This document shows positions 1-9,153 of a stretch of 50,171 bases of DNA, piece after piece (position 1 is the first letter of the stretch; the number at the start of each line of letters is the position of its first letter). The stretch covers positions 1 through 50,171 of the forward strand of contig VSNK01000005.1 of the NCBI GenBank assembly GCA_009774255.1, given 5' to 3'. The position numbers were made by a program, and so were the translations under genes. The DNA comes from Faecalicatena sp. Lineage in GTDB: Bacteria > Bacillota > Clostridia > Lachnospirales > Lachnospiraceae. The notes below the pieces were generated by a model. It saw only the letters and a list, made by a program, of their open reading frames with translations. It was not told the origin of the DNA and did no database searches.

Positions 1-184
1 AAATTAAAGCTCGGTTTTTGTGCATAATTACATTATTCAGTTGTCAAGGTACTTAATCTCTTAAGTTGACCACATTGACCGCTACGCCTCATTCCTCCGC
101 CTTGCATATGAAAATTTATCCTGCATGAAACATAGAGGCAATTATATTGAATTATACTAGGAACTACTCAGGAGGAATATTGTT

Positions 185-1369
185 ATGGAAAAATTAATTT
201 ATCTGGACAATGCGGCTACCACAAAGACCGCCCCGGAGGTAGTGGAGGCCATGCTTCCGTATTTTACGGAGCATTATGGAAATCCGTCAAGCATCTATCA
301 ATTTGCCGCGGCAAATAAAGAGGTGATTGACAAAAGCAGGGAGAAGATCGCCGGGATGCTTGGGGCAAAGCGGGAAGAGATTTATTTTACGGCAGGGGGA
401 AGCGAGTCGGACAACTGGGCTCTGATCGCTGCGGCAGAAGCTTATGCCGGAAAAGGGAAGCATATTATCACCAGCAAGATCGAGCATCACGCGATCCTGC
501 ATACCTGTGAATATCTGGAAAAGAAGGGGTATGAAGTGACTTATCTGGATGTAGATGAGGAAGGAATGGTCAGTCCCGAACAACTTCGCGCATCCATCCG
601 GGAGGATACCATCCTGATCTCCGTCATGTTCGCAAATAATGAGATCGGGACGATCCAGCCGATCGGGGAGCTCGGAGAGATCGCGCATGAGCACGGCATC
701 CTGTTCCATACGGATGCGGTGCAGGCTTTCGGACATGTGCCTATAGATGTGGACAGTCTGCATATCGACATGCTCAGCGCAAGCGGACACAAGTTCAACG
801 GACCTAAGGGGATCGGCTTCCTGTACATCCGAAAAGGCGTCAAGATCCGTTCGTTTATCCACGGAGGCGCCCAGGAGAGAAAGCGCCGGGCGGGAACAGA
901 AAATGTGCCAGGAATTGTGGGTATCGGTGTCGCTGCGGAGCGCGCCGCCCGGACCATGGAGGAGCGGACACGGAAAGAAAAGGAACTGCGGGATTATATG
1001 ATCTCCAGAATCGAATCCGAGATCCCGTACTGCCGTCTTAACGGGGACCGTACCAGGCGGCTTCCTAATAATGTAAATTTCAGTTTTCGATTTGTGGAAG
1101 GGGAATCACTGCTGATTATGCTGGATATGAAAGGGATCTGCGCGTCCAGCGGCTCGGCCTGCACATCCGGCTCTCTGGATCCCTCCCATGTGCTTCTGGC
1201 CATCGGACTGCCTCATGAGATCGCTCATGGCTCCCTGCGCATGACGCTGAGCGAGGAGATATCGAGGGAAGATGCGGATTATGTGGTGGATGCGCTAAAA
1301 GAGATCGTCGGGACTCTGCGGAACATGTCACCGCTCTATGAAGATTTTATGAAAAAGAAGCAGGCTTAA
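185..1369 (+). CDS. nifS: Cysteine desulfurase, NifS/IscS family
   Basis: This PLP enzyme removes sulfur from cysteine as an enzyme-bound persulfide and passes it to the adjacent NifU scaffold and MnmA thiolase. The PLP-binding lysine is K203 in SGHKFNGPKG, the conserved histidine pair is H101/H102 in IEHHAILHT, and the persulfide cysteine is C326 in SSGSACTSGS. The length of 394 aa is normal. An AGGAGG site (170-175) lies 9 nt before the ATG. It is the first gene seen of a nifS-nifU-mnmA operon; an Rrf2/IscR-type regulator often precedes such operons and would lie outside the window. The SSGSACTSG loop fits the group that works with a U-type scaffold. Confidence 0.96.
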   Translation: MEKLIYLDNAATTKTAPEVVEAMLPYFTEHYGNPSSIYQFAAANKEVIDKSREKIAGMLGAKREEIYFTAGGSESDNWALIAAAEAYAGKGKHIITSKIEHHAILHTCEYLEKKGYEVTYLDVDEEGMVSPEQLRASIREDTILISVMFANNEIGTIQPIGELGEIAHEHGILFHTDAVQAFGHVPIDVDSLHIDMLSASGHKFNGPKGIGFLYIRKGVKIRSFIHGGAQERKRRAGTENVPGIVGIGVAAERAARTMEERTRKEKELRDYMISRIESEIPYCRLNGDRTRRLPNNVNFSFRFVEGESLLIMLDMKGICASSGSACTSGSLDPSHVLLAIGLPHEIAHGSLRMTLSEEISREDADYVVDALKEIVGTLRNMSPLYEDFMKKKQA

Positions 1370-1397
1370 ACATGCTGCAAAATCAGGAGGAATCATC

Positions 1398-1835
1398 ATG
1401 TATACGGAAAAAGTAATGGATCATTTCCAGCATCCAAGGAATGTGGGAGAGATTGAAAATGCCAGCGGTGTGGGTACTGTCGGCAACGCGAAATGCGGGG
1501 ACATCATGCGGATCTATCTGGATATTGACGAGAACCAGATCATCCGGGACGTGAAATTCAAGACCTTTGGCTGCGGCGCCGCAGTGGCTACCAGCAGTAT
1601 GGCGACGGAGCTGGTAAAGGGGAAAAATATTCAGGAGGCAATGGAGGTCACCAACAAGGCGGTGATGGAGGCTCTGGACGGACTGCCGCCGGTAAAGGTG
1701 CACTGCTCACTGCTGGCGGAGGAAGCCATCCATGCGGCTCTCTGGGATTATGCGGAAAAGAACGGCATCAAGATCGAAGGACTGGAAAAGCCGAAGGCGG
1801 ATATTCACGACGGCGAGGAAGAAGAGGAGTATTGA
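1398..1835 (+). CDS. nifU: Fe-S cluster scaffold protein NifU (IscU-like)
   Basis: A U-type scaffold of 145 aa on which Fe-S clusters are assembled from sulfur supplied by NifS. The three cluster ligands expected for the family are visible: C33 (NAKCGD), C59 (FGCGAA) and C103 (VHCSLL). It contains only the IscU-like domain, without the ferredoxin and C-terminal Nfu domains of full-length nitrogenase NifU, and it has an acidic tail. It lies 28 nt after nifS with its own AGGAGG site. Its TGA stop overlaps the mnmA ATG (TGATG), which indicates translational coupling. Confidence 0.95.
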   Translation: MYTEKVMDHFQHPRNVGEIENASGVGTVGNAKCGDIMRIYLDIDENQIIRDVKFKTFGCGAAVATSSMATELVKGKNIQEAMEVTNKAVMEALDGLPPVKVHCSLLAEEAIHAALWDYAEKNGIKIEGLEKPKADIHDGEEEEEY

Positions 1836-2923
1836 TGAGCAAGGTAGTAGTGGGAATGTCCGGCGGGGTGGATTCTTCGGTGGCCGCGTACCTTTTAAAG
1901 GAACAGGGGTATGAGGTCATCGGAGTTACCATGCAGATCTGGCAGGAAAGTGATCAGGAATTCCAGGAGGAAAACGGCGGATGCTGCGGACTTTCCGCGG
2001 TGGAGGATGCACGGCGGGTGGCGGCGAAGCTTGGGATCCCGCATTATGTCATGAACTTCCGGCAGGAGTTCCGGGAGCAGGTGATCGATTATTTTACGGA
2101 GGAATACCTTCACGGGCGCACCCCGAACCCCTGCATTGCCTGCAATCGCCATGTGAAATGGGAATCGCTCCTGTCAAGAAGCCTCTCCATCGGGGCGGAC
2201 TATATTGCTACCGGACATTATGCCAGAGTCGTAAGGCTGCCCAACGGCAGATATTCCATCCGGCGTTCGCAAGCTTCCGCCAAGGACCAGACCTATGCGC
2301 TGTATAACCTGACCCAGGAGCAGATCAGGCGGACCTTGATGCCTGTGGGGGAATATTCCAAGGAAGCAATACGCCGGATCGCGGAGCAGCTCGGCCTGCC
2401 TGTGGCAAAGAAGCCGGACAGCCAGGACATCTGCTTTGTACCGGATGGTGATTATGCTTCGTTTATTGAAAATTATATGGGGAAGACAATTCCGAAGGGC
2501 AATTTTGTGACCAGGGACGGCAGGGTGCTGGGACAGCATCAAGGGATCATCCATTATACGGTGGGGCAGCGCAAAGGTCTGGGACTGGCGCTGGGATATC
2601 CGGCATTCGTCCTGGAGATCCGCGAGGAGACCAATGAGGTGGTCATCGGATCCTGTGAGGAATCCCTGGCAGATTCGCTGAAGGTATCGGCTCTGAACTT
2701 TATGTCCGAGGAGGATCTGGCGGAACCAAGACGTGTGTTTGTAAAAATACGCTACAATCATAAAGGAGTATGGGGAACCATCGAGAAGACCGGAGAAGAT
2801 GAGATCACCTGTACCTTCGAGGAACCACAGCGTGCGGTGACGCCGGGACAGGCCGCCGTGTTCTACGACGGCGAGTATATTCTGTGCGGCGGAACGATCG
2901 CGGGAAAGGAAAAAAAGAGATGA
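1835..2923 (+). CDS. mnmA: tRNA-specific 2-thiouridylase MnmA
   Basis: MnmA uses ATP and persulfide sulfur to make 2-thiouridine at the wobble base of Lys, Glu and Gln tRNAs. The N-terminal PP-loop GMSGGVDSS is at about residues 7-15. The catalytic cysteines are C100 (TPNPCIAC) and C200 (DSQDICF). The length of 362 aa is typical. I chose the ATG at 1835, which overlaps the nifU stop; a TTG one codon upstream is also in frame. Placement directly after nifS-nifU suggests NifS donates sulfur directly, without the Tus relay known from enterobacteria (inference). Confidence 0.95.
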   Translation: MSKVVVGMSGGVDSSVAAYLLKEQGYEVIGVTMQIWQESDQEFQEENGGCCGLSAVEDARRVAAKLGIPHYVMNFRQEFREQVIDYFTEEYLHGRTPNPCIACNRHVKWESLLSRSLSIGADYIATGHYARVVRLPNGRYSIRRSQASAKDQTYALYNLTQEQIRRTLMPVGEYSKEAIRRIAEQLGLPVAKKPDSQDICFVPDGDYASFIENYMGKTIPKGNFVTRDGRVLGQHQGIIHYTVGQRKGLGLALGYPAFVLEIREETNEVVIGSCEESLADSLKVSALNFMSEEDLAEPRRVFVKIRYNHKGVWGTIEKTGEDEITCTFEEPQRAVTPGQAAVFYDGEYILCGGTIAGKEKKR

Positions 2924-3738
2924 TTACAAGTGATTGTCATATGCATACGGCATTTTCCACGGACAGCGGCACACCGCCCGAAGCCATGCTGGAAGGGGCT
3001 TTGAAAAAGGGGCTGCGCGCCGTCTGCATCACGGATCATATGGACCGGGATTATCCGGTTCATGATGAAACAGGAGAGGAGGCATTCCTCTTTGACGTGG
3101 ATGCCTATTTTCACACATTCGGAGAATTGCGGAAAAAATATGCGGAAAAGCTGGAAATCCGCATCGGGATCGAGCTGGGGCTGCGGCCTCATCTCGGGGC
3201 GTTTTGCCGGGAGATCACGGAGAACTATCCTTTTGATTTTGTGATCGGTTCCGTTCATGTGGTAGACGGGAAAGATCCTTATTACAGGGATTCCTTTCCC
3301 GGCCTTTCCGATACGGAGATTTACCGGAAGACCTTTCGGGAAACGATAGAGAACCTGAAAAATGTGGAGGCCTTTGATGTGCTGGGCCACATGGATTATA
3401 TTGTGCGGTATGGGAAGTATCAGGCCAAGGAATACTCTTATGAAGCCTTTGCGCCGGAACTGGATGAGATCCTCAGACAGCTGATCCGGATGGGAAAAGG
3501 CATCGAACTGAATACGGCAGGGCTGAAATACGGGCTTGGATTCTGCCATCCTCACCCGGACGTTCTGAAACGGTACCGGGAGCTTGGCGGGGAGATCATC
3601 ACCGTGGGAGCGGACGGACATCGGCCGGAACACATTGCCTATGAGTTCGAAAAGGCAGGAGAGCTTCTGCAGGAATGCGGATTCCGATATTATACGGAGT
3701 TTAAGGAAAGGAAGCCGGAATTCAAAAAACTGGGATGA
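2920..3738 (+). CDS. hisK: Histidinol-phosphatase, PHP family (HisK/HisJ type)
   Basis: A PHP-domain phosphoesterase of 272 aa, likely converting histidinol phosphate to histidinol. The metal-binding motifs appear in order: DCHMHTAFSTDSG near the N-terminus, ITDHMD, GIELGL, GSVHVVDG, and a late GADGHRPEHI with a histidine-aspartate pair. The chosen ATG overlaps the mnmA stop (ATGA) and has GGAAAGG upstream; an in-frame GTG at 2884 would give a longer, less likely protein. No other histidine gene is nearby, so the substrate rests on family resemblance. Other PHP phosphoesterases cannot be excluded. Confidence 0.85.
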   Translation: MITSDCHMHTAFSTDSGTPPEAMLEGALKKGLRAVCITDHMDRDYPVHDETGEEAFLFDVDAYFHTFGELRKKYAEKLEIRIGIELGLRPHLGAFCREITENYPFDFVIGSVHVVDGKDPYYRDSFPGLSDTEIYRKTFRETIENLKNVEAFDVLGHMDYIVRYGKYQAKEYSYEAFAPELDEILRQLIRMGKGIELNTAGLKYGLGFCHPHPDVLKRYRELGGEIITVGADGHRPEHIAYEFEKAGELLQECGFRYYTEFKERKPEFKKLG

Positions 3739-3857
3739 GAAAGCCAAAATGTGAAAAATGGTGGTTCCCGGATTTCCGCATCTATCCATAATAACTAAAG
3801 AATGTACAGGTAAGATATAAAATTTACACAAACTTCCAGAAAAAATAGATTTAGTAC

Positions 3858-3886
3858 TTGAATTTTTGTATTTGATTTAGTACAAT
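3858..3886 (+). promoter_or_regulatory. Sigma-A-type promoter of gap
   Basis: TTGAAT (3858-3863), a 17-bp spacer and TACAAT (3881-3886) lie about 110 nt before the gap start. This leaves a leader of roughly 100 nt, typical for a highly expressed glycolytic gene. No operator could be assigned. Confidence 0.7.
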
Positions 3887-3996
3887 ACTTCTAGTTGATG
3901 AATCTTTAACAAATTGCGCCTGATTTAGGTTTGTTGGAAGTTCACCAGAATAACTGTATTACAGTTAATATTTTAAACTTTTAGGAGGAATTAATC

Positions 3997-5010
3997 ATGG
4001 CAGTAAAAGTAGCGATTAATGGATTTGGACGTATTGGACGTCTTGCATTCAGACAGATGTTCGGAGCAGAAGGTTTTGAGATCGTAGCGATCAACGATCT
4101 GACATCCCCGAAGATGCTGGCTCACCTGTTGAAGTATGATTCAACACAGGGCAAGTATGAGTTGGCTGACAAGGTATCTTTCGGAGAGGATTCCATCACG
4201 GTTGACGGCAAGGAGATCAAGATCTATGCGGAAGCTAAGGCTGAGAATCTTCCATGGGGAGAGATCGGCGTAGACGTTGTTCTGGAGTGTACAGGCTTCT
4301 ATACATCCAAGGCAAAAGCTCAGGCTCATGTTGACGCTGGTGCGAAGTATGTTATCATCTCAGCTCCGGCAGGAAACGACCTTCCGACTATCGTTTACAA
4401 TGTAAACCATGACAAGCTGACAAAGGATGACCAGATTATCTCCGCAGCATCCTGTACAACGAACTGCCTGGCACCGATGGCAAAGGCTCTGAATGACCTT
4501 GCAACGATTAAGTCCGGTATCATGTGCACAATTCATGCTTACACAGGCGACCAGATGACACTTGACGGACCGCAGAGAAAGGGCGATCTGAGAAGATCCC
4601 GCGCGGCAGCAGTGAATATCGTTCCCAACAGCACAGGTGCGGCTAAGGCTATCGGACTGGTTATTCCGGAACTGAACGGAAAGCTGATCGGCGCTGCTCA
4701 GCGTATCCCGACTCCGACAGGATCAACCACAATCCTTACAGCAGTTGTAGAAGGCACCGTAACTGTTGATCAGATCAATGAAGCTATGAAGGCTGCTTCC
4801 AATGAGTCCTTCGGATACAACGTAGACGAGATCGTATCCAGCGATATCGTTGGTATGAGATATGGTTCACTGTTTGATTCTACTCAGACAATGGCTATGC
4901 CGCTTGACAACGGTACAACAGAGGTACAGGTTGTTTCATGGTATGACAATGAGAATTCTTACACAAGCCAGATGGTAAGAACAATCAAGCATTTTGGAAC
5001 ATTACTGTAA
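3997..5010 (+). CDS. gap: Glyceraldehyde-3-phosphate dehydrogenase, type I
   Basis: This enzyme oxidises glyceraldehyde-3-phosphate to 1,3-bisphosphoglycerate with NAD and phosphate in the cytoplasm. The Rossmann motif GFGRIGR is at 8-14, and the catalytic cysteine is C153 in SAASCTTNCLAP. The length of 337 aa is normal. A strong TTAGGAGGAATT ribosome site precedes the ATG. Codon use is visibly more biased (CTG, GGA, ACA, GTA) than in neighbours, as expected for an abundant protein. Its own promoter lies upstream and an intrinsic terminator follows before pgk. Confidence 0.98.
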   Translation: MAVKVAINGFGRIGRLAFRQMFGAEGFEIVAINDLTSPKMLAHLLKYDSTQGKYELADKVSFGEDSITVDGKEIKIYAEAKAENLPWGEIGVDVVLECTGFYTSKAKAQAHVDAGAKYVIISAPAGNDLPTIVYNVNHDKLTKDDQIISAASCTTNCLAPMAKALNDLATIKSGIMCTIHAYTGDQMTLDGPQRKGDLRRSRAAAVNIVPNSTGAAKAIGLVIPELNGKLIGAAQRIPTPTGSTTILTAVVEGTVTVDQINEAMKAASNESFGYNVDEIVSSDIVGMRYGSLFDSTQTMAMPLDNGTTEVQVVSWYDNENSYTSQMVRTIKHFGTLL

Positions 5011-5067
5011 GACAGGCTTTCAGAGAAAACTGAATTCGTCAGATTTGATTCTGAAATAGACTCACGA

Positions 5068-5103
5068 AGGGGTCCGGTCTTATCATGGGCCGGACCTCTT
5101 TTT
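5068..5103 (+). terminator. Intrinsic terminator between gap and pgk
   Basis: A 12-bp stem (5068-5079 with 5088-5099, two G-U wobbles) around an 8-nt loop is followed by a T tract (5099-5103). It would end much of the gap message; pgk would then rely on read-through or its own promoter. Confidence 0.8.
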
Positions 5104-5138
5104 GTGAGATTTTGTATGAAAAACAGGGAGGCAATCAC

Positions 5139-6332
5139 ATGCTTAATAAAAAATCTGTAGATGATATTGATGTAAAGGGCAAAAAAGTCCTGGTAAGATG
5201 CGACTTTAACGTACCGTTGATCGAAGGAAAGATCACGGATGAGAACCGTCTCGTAGCTGCTCTTCCAACCATTAAGAAGCTGGTAGCGGACGGAGGAAAG
5301 ATCATTCTCTGCTCACATCTCGGCAAGCCGAAGGGAGAGCCGAAGCCGGAATTGTCACTGGCTCCTGTTGCAGCGAGATTAACGGAACTGCTCGGCCAGG
5401 AAGTAAAATTCGCGGCGGATCCGGAAGTAGTCGGACCGAATGCAAAGGCAGCCGTAGAAGCGCTTCAGGATGGAGAGATCGTTCTTCTGGAAAATACCCG
5501 TTACAGAATCGAAGAGACAAAGAACGGCGAGGCATTCAGCAAGGACCTGGCTTCCCTCTGTGATGTATTTGTAAATGACGCATTTGGTACCGCACACAGA
5601 GCTCACTGCTCTAATGTAGGTGTGACACAGTTTGTAGATACGGCTGCGGTAGGTTACCTGATGCAGAAGGAAATTGACTTCCTTGGCAACGCGGTGAACA
5701 ATCCGGAGCGCCCGTTCGTAGCGATCCTCGGCGGAGCAAAGGTATCCAGCAAGATTTCCGTGATCGAGAACCTGCTGGAGAAGGTAGATACCCTGATTAT
5801 CGGCGGCGGTATGTCCTATACATTCAGCAAGGCGCAGGGCGGAAGCGTCGGCAAGTCTCTGCTGGAGGAGGATTACTGCCAGTATGCACTTGATATGATC
5901 AAAAAGGCAGAGGATAAGGGTGTGAAGCTTCTTCTCCCGATTGACAATGTGATCGCAGATGATTTCTCCAATGATGCCAACACAAAGATCGTTGGAAACG
6001 GTGAGATTCCGGACGGATGGCAGGGATTGGATATCGGACCTGAGACCGCAAAGCTTTATGCGGATGCAGTGAAGACCGCAAAGACTGTTGTATGGAACGG
6101 ACCGATGGGCGCATTTGAGATGCCGAAGTTCGCGGCAGGAACCGAAGCAGTTGCAAAGGCACTGGCTGATACGGATGCCGTAACAATCATCGGCGGCGGA
6201 GATTCCGCGGCAGCCGTGAACCAGCTCGGCTACGGCGACAAGATGACTCACATCTCTACAGGCGGCGGCGCTTCTCTGGAATTCCTGGAAGGAAAAGAAC
6301 TGCCAGGCGTAGCTGCGGCAAACGATAAGTAA
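5139..6332 (+). CDS. pgk: Phosphoglycerate kinase
   Basis: Transfers the acyl phosphate of 1,3-bisphosphoglycerate to ADP. The 397-aa reading shows VLVRCDFNVPL near the N-terminus, GTAHRAHCSN in the substrate site, ILGGAKVSSK at the hinge, and GGGDSAAAV with STGGGASLEFLEG at the C-terminal nucleotide domain. The start is the ATG at 5139, 7 nt after GGGAGG; upstream in-frame codons run through the gap terminator and are unlikely. Codon bias matches gap. The TAA stop lies within the left arm of a long hairpin described separately. Confidence 0.97.
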   Translation: MLNKKSVDDIDVKGKKVLVRCDFNVPLIEGKITDENRLVAALPTIKKLVADGGKIILCSHLGKPKGEPKPELSLAPVAARLTELLGQEVKFAADPEVVGPNAKAAVEALQDGEIVLLENTRYRIEETKNGEAFSKDLASLCDVFVNDAFGTAHRAHCSNVGVTQFVDTAAVGYLMQKEIDFLGNAVNNPERPFVAILGGAKVSSKISVIENLLEKVDTLIIGGGMSYTFSKAQGGSVGKSLLEEDYCQYALDMIKKAEDKGVKLLLPIDNVIADDFSNDANTKIVGNGEIPDGWQGLDIGPETAKLYADAVKTAKTVVWNGPMGAFEMPKFAAGTEAVAKALADTDAVTIIGGGDSAAAVNQLGYGDKMTHISTGGGASLEFLEGKELPGVAAANDK

Positions 6333-6381
6333 ACACTTAGTGAAACCAGGCACGTGAGTGCCTGGTTGAGCTTAGTGTTTA
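6330..6381 (+). repeat. Long hairpin containing the pgk stop codon
   Basis: Arms of about 24 nt (6330-6353 and 6358-6381) pair around a GTGA loop. The central 8 bp (CCAGGCAC/GTGCCTGG) are perfect and the outer TAAACAC/GTGTTTA segments also pair. No T tract follows, so an RNA processing or stabilising role is more likely than termination. Confidence 0.75.
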
Positions 6382-6529
6382 CTTAGTTCTCCGAACAAAG
6401 AGAGGAGAACATCCCGTAAAAAAGTGAATCTATTGGAAGATACAGGCACGTGAGTGCCTGGTTGAGCTTAGTGTTTACTTAGTTCTCCGAACAAAGAGAG
6501 GAGAACATCCCGTAGAAAAGTGAATCTAT
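6347..6529 (+). repeat. 87-bp tandem duplication in the pgk-tpiA spacer
   Basis: Positions 6347-6433 and 6443-6529 are identical apart from one A/G difference, at a spacing of 96 bp. Each copy holds the CAGGCAC-GTGA-GTGCCTG hairpin and a second one with arms GTTCTCC and GGAGAAC. The GGAGAAC arm resembles a ribosome site but is followed by no usable reading frame. Confidence 0.9.
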
Positions 6530-6561
6530 AAGAAAGTAAATCTATAAGAAAGTGAATATAC
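6514..6561 (+). repeat. Three 16-bp A-rich tandem units before tpiA
   Basis: Units 6514-6529, 6530-6545 and 6546-6561 are variants of aagaaagtgaatctat and lead straight into the tpiA ribosome site (AGAAGGAG). They look like slippage products of the end of the larger duplication. Confidence 0.75.
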
Positions 6562-6579
6562 AAGAAGGAGAACTATATC

Positions 6580-7329
6580 ATGGCAAGAAAGAAAATTATT
6601 GCGGGCAACTGGAAAATGAACAAGACACCGAGTGAGGCTGTTGCCTTGGTGAATGAACTGAAACCATTGGTTGCAAATGACGAAGTCGACGTTGTATTCT
6701 GTGTACCGGCAATCGACATTGTTCCGGTAGTAGAAGCTGCAAAGGGGACGAACATCCAGGTCGGAGCAGAGAATATGTATTTTGAAGAGAGCGGCGCATA
6801 CACCGGTGAGATTTCTCCGAATATGTTGGTAGATGCCGGTGTGAAGTATGTTGTTCTCGGACATTCCGAGAGAAGGGAATACTTCGGCGAGACCAACGAA
6901 GATGTGAATAAGAAAGTCCTCAAGGCATTTGAGCATGGTATTACACCGATCATGTGCTGCGGCGAGAGCCTGGAGCAGAGAGAGCAGGGTGTGACCATGG
7001 ACTTCATCCGCCAGCAGGTAAAGGTTGGCTTCCAGAACGTGACAGCGGACCAGGCAAAGACAGCAGTGATCGCTTATGAGCCGATCTGGGCGATCGGAAC
7101 AGGCAAGACCGCTACGACAGAGCAGGCACAGGAAGTATGCGCAGGAATCCGTGCATGCATCGCAGAAGTATATGATGATGCGACAGCAGAGGCAATCCGC
7201 ATCCAGTACGGCGGTTCCGTAAATGCAGCGACAGCAGCCGATCTGTTCGCGCAGGCTGATATTGACGGCGGTCTGGTAGGCGGCGCTTCTCTGAAGGCTG
7301 ACTTCGGCAAGATCGTAAATTATAAGTAA
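6580..7329 (+). CDS. tpiA: Triosephosphate isomerase
   Basis: Interconverts dihydroxyacetone phosphate and glyceraldehyde-3-phosphate. The 249-aa TIM barrel has the substrate lysine K12 (GNWKMN), the electrophile histidine H95 (LGHSERREYF) and the catalytic glutamate E167 in AYEPIWAIGTG, followed by the phosphate loops YGGSVN and GGLVGGASL. The start follows AGAAGGAG by about 8 nt. It is preceded by the duplicated hairpin region and followed by a terminator, so it is the last gene of the gap-pgk-tpiA run; gpmI has its own promoter. Confidence 0.98.
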   Translation: MARKKIIAGNWKMNKTPSEAVALVNELKPLVANDEVDVVFCVPAIDIVPVVEAAKGTNIQVGAENMYFEESGAYTGEISPNMLVDAGVKYVVLGHSERREYFGETNEDVNKKVLKAFEHGITPIMCCGESLEQREQGVTMDFIRQQVKVGFQNVTADQAKTAVIAYEPIWAIGTGKTATTEQAQEVCAGIRACIAEVYDDATAEAIRIQYGGSVNAATAADLFAQADIDGGLVGGASLKADFGKIVNYK

Positions 7330-7380
7330 ATATACGGAACGCCAGATTTCATCAGCAGTGAGTATATTTAGTATATTTTT

Positions 7381-7430
7381 CCCTCGTTTTCTGTTTTCGA
7401 AGATATGAAAAAGGAACGAGGGATTTTTTC
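7381..7430 (+). terminator. Intrinsic terminator of tpiA
   Basis: CCCTCGTT (7381-7388) pairs with AACGAGGG (7415-7422) across a 26-nt loop, followed by ATTTTTT. It sits 50 nt after the tpiA stop. Confidence 0.8.
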
Positions 7431-7451
7431 TCCTTTTCTATAAAAAGATGT

Positions 7452-7480
7452 TTGCAAAAACCGCAAAAAGCATGTACAAT
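7452..7480 (+). promoter_or_regulatory. Sigma-A-type promoter of gpmI
   Basis: TTGCAA (7452-7457), a 17-bp spacer and TACAAT (7475-7480) lie just after the tpiA terminator and about 60 nt before the gpmI start. Confidence 0.75.
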
Positions 7481-7538
7481 AGATACTGGAATTCTAGGTA
7501 TTACTGTTACAATTTAAATATCATAAAGGAGAAGGACA

Positions 7539-9077
7539 ATGAGCAAAAAGCCAACTGTATTAATGATTCTTGATGGTTATGGATTAAATGACAATACAAC
7601 CGGAAATGCCGTTGCGCAGGGAAAGACTCCGGTCATGGACAAACTGATGGCTGAATATCCCTTCGTGAAGGGAAATGCAAGCGGACTTGCGGTGGGTCTG
7701 CCGGACGGACAGATGGGTAACTCAGAGGTAGGACATCTGAATATGGGTGCCGGACGGATCGTATATCAGGATTTGACGAAGATCACAAAGGCAATCCAGG
7801 ACGGAGACTTCTTTGAAAACAAAGCGCTTCTGGCAGCCTGTGACAATGTGAAGGCGAATGACTCCGCGCTGCATATGTTCGGTCTGGTATCCGACGGAGG
7901 CGTTCACAGCCACAACGAGCATATTTACGGCCTTCTGGAGCTGGCAAAGAGACAGGGGCTGAAGAAGGTCTATGTGCACTGCTTCCTGGACGGAAGAGAT
8001 ACACCGCCCGCATCCGGCAAGGAATATGTAGAACAGTTGGAAGAGAAGATGAAGGAGATCGGTGTCGGAGAAGTTGCAAGCGTGATGGGACGCTACTACG
8101 CAATGGACAGAGACAACCGCTGGGACCGTGTGGAGAAGGCATACAATGCGCTCGTAAAGGGTATCGGTGAGACTGCCATGTCCGGACCGGCAGGGATTCA
8201 GGCTTCCTATGACGCGGACACGACGGATGAATTCGTACTTCCGACGGTCGTTATGAAGGACGGCGCGCCTGTTGCTACGATCAAGGACAATGATTCCATT
8301 ATCTTCTACAATTTCCGTCCGGACCGTGCAAGAGAGATCACCAGAGCCTTTTGTGATGACAACTTCGGCGGTTTTGACAGGGGAGCCCGGATCAAGACAA
8401 CGTATGTATGCTTTACGGAATATGATGTCACGATTGAGAACAAGTTGATCGCATTTACAAAGGAAGAGATCACCAATACATTTGGAGAATTTCTTGCGAA
8501 AAACGGATTGAAGCAGGCTCGTCTTGCCGAGACTGAAAAGTATGCCCATGTCACCTTCTTCTTCAACGGTGGGGTGGAAGAGCCAAATGAAGGCGAAGAC
8601 CGGATCCTTGTAAAATCGCCGAAGGTTGCCACCTACGATCTGAAGCCAGAGATGAGCGCATATGAGGTATGCGACAAGCTCGTGGAAGCGATCAAGTCTG
8701 GTAAATATGATGTGATCATCATTAACTTTGCAAATCCGGATATGGTTGGACATACCGGTGTGGAAGCGGCAGCGATCAAGGCCATCGAAGCGGTGGATGA
8801 ATGTGTAGGCAGAGCTGTGGAAGCAGTGAAGGAGACCAACGGACAGATGTTCATCTGCGCGGATCACGGCAACGCGGAGCAGCTGATCGACGATGAGACA
8901 GGAGAACCATTCACTGCTCATACAACGAATCCGGTACCGTTTATTCTGGTAAATGCAGACCCGGCTTACAAGCTTCGGGAAGGAGGCTGTCTGGCGGATA
9001 TCGCTCCGACCCTGATCGAACTTATGGGACTGGAACAGCCGGCGGAGATGACAGGAAAGTCATTGCTGGTAAAATAA
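7539..9077 (+). CDS. gpmI: 2,3-bisphosphoglycerate-independent phosphoglycerate mutase
   Basis: This metalloenzyme of 512 aa interconverts 3- and 2-phosphoglycerate. The alkaline-phosphatase-like metal site is visible as MILDGYGLN near the N-terminus, GNSEVGHLNMGAGR with the phosphorylated serine S62, FLDGRDTPP, FRPDRAREITRA, NPDMVGHTG and CADHGNAEQ. The ATG follows AAAGGAGAAGG. It has its own promoter, separate from gap-pgk-tpiA. An enolase gene, the next pathway step, is not in the window. The long antisense reading across this gene is a codon-bias shadow. Confidence 0.98.
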   Translation: MSKKPTVLMILDGYGLNDNTTGNAVAQGKTPVMDKLMAEYPFVKGNASGLAVGLPDGQMGNSEVGHLNMGAGRIVYQDLTKITKAIQDGDFFENKALLAACDNVKANDSALHMFGLVSDGGVHSHNEHIYGLLELAKRQGLKKVYVHCFLDGRDTPPASGKEYVEQLEEKMKEIGVGEVASVMGRYYAMDRDNRWDRVEKAYNALVKGIGETAMSGPAGIQASYDADTTDEFVLPTVVMKDGAPVATIKDNDSIIFYNFRPDRAREITRAFCDDNFGGFDRGARIKTTYVCFTEYDVTIENKLIAFTKEEITNTFGEFLAKNGLKQARLAETEKYAHVTFFFNGGVEEPNEGEDRILVKSPKVATYDLKPEMSAYEVCDKLVEAIKSGKYDVIIINFANPDMVGHTGVEAAAIKAIEAVDECVGRAVEAVKETNGQMFICADHGNAEQLIDDETGEPFTAHTTNPVPFILVNADPAYKLREGGCLADIAPTLIELMGLEQPAEMTGKSLLVK

Positions 9078-9153
9078 AATAGCGGACAAAAAGCTGGCAG
9101 TGTTTTGGCAAGAAAGGACACTGCCAGTATTATACTCACGCCGGATCAGATGT

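Noticed and set aside
1..184. Promoter or end of an upstream gene before nifS
   Set aside because: A TATACT occurs at 153-158 but no matching -35 box, and no coding end or RNA gene could be recognised.
7722..8921. 399-codon open frame on the minus strand
   Set aside because: It lies wholly opposite gpmI and has no family motif or ribosome site; long antisense frames follow from gpmI codon bias.
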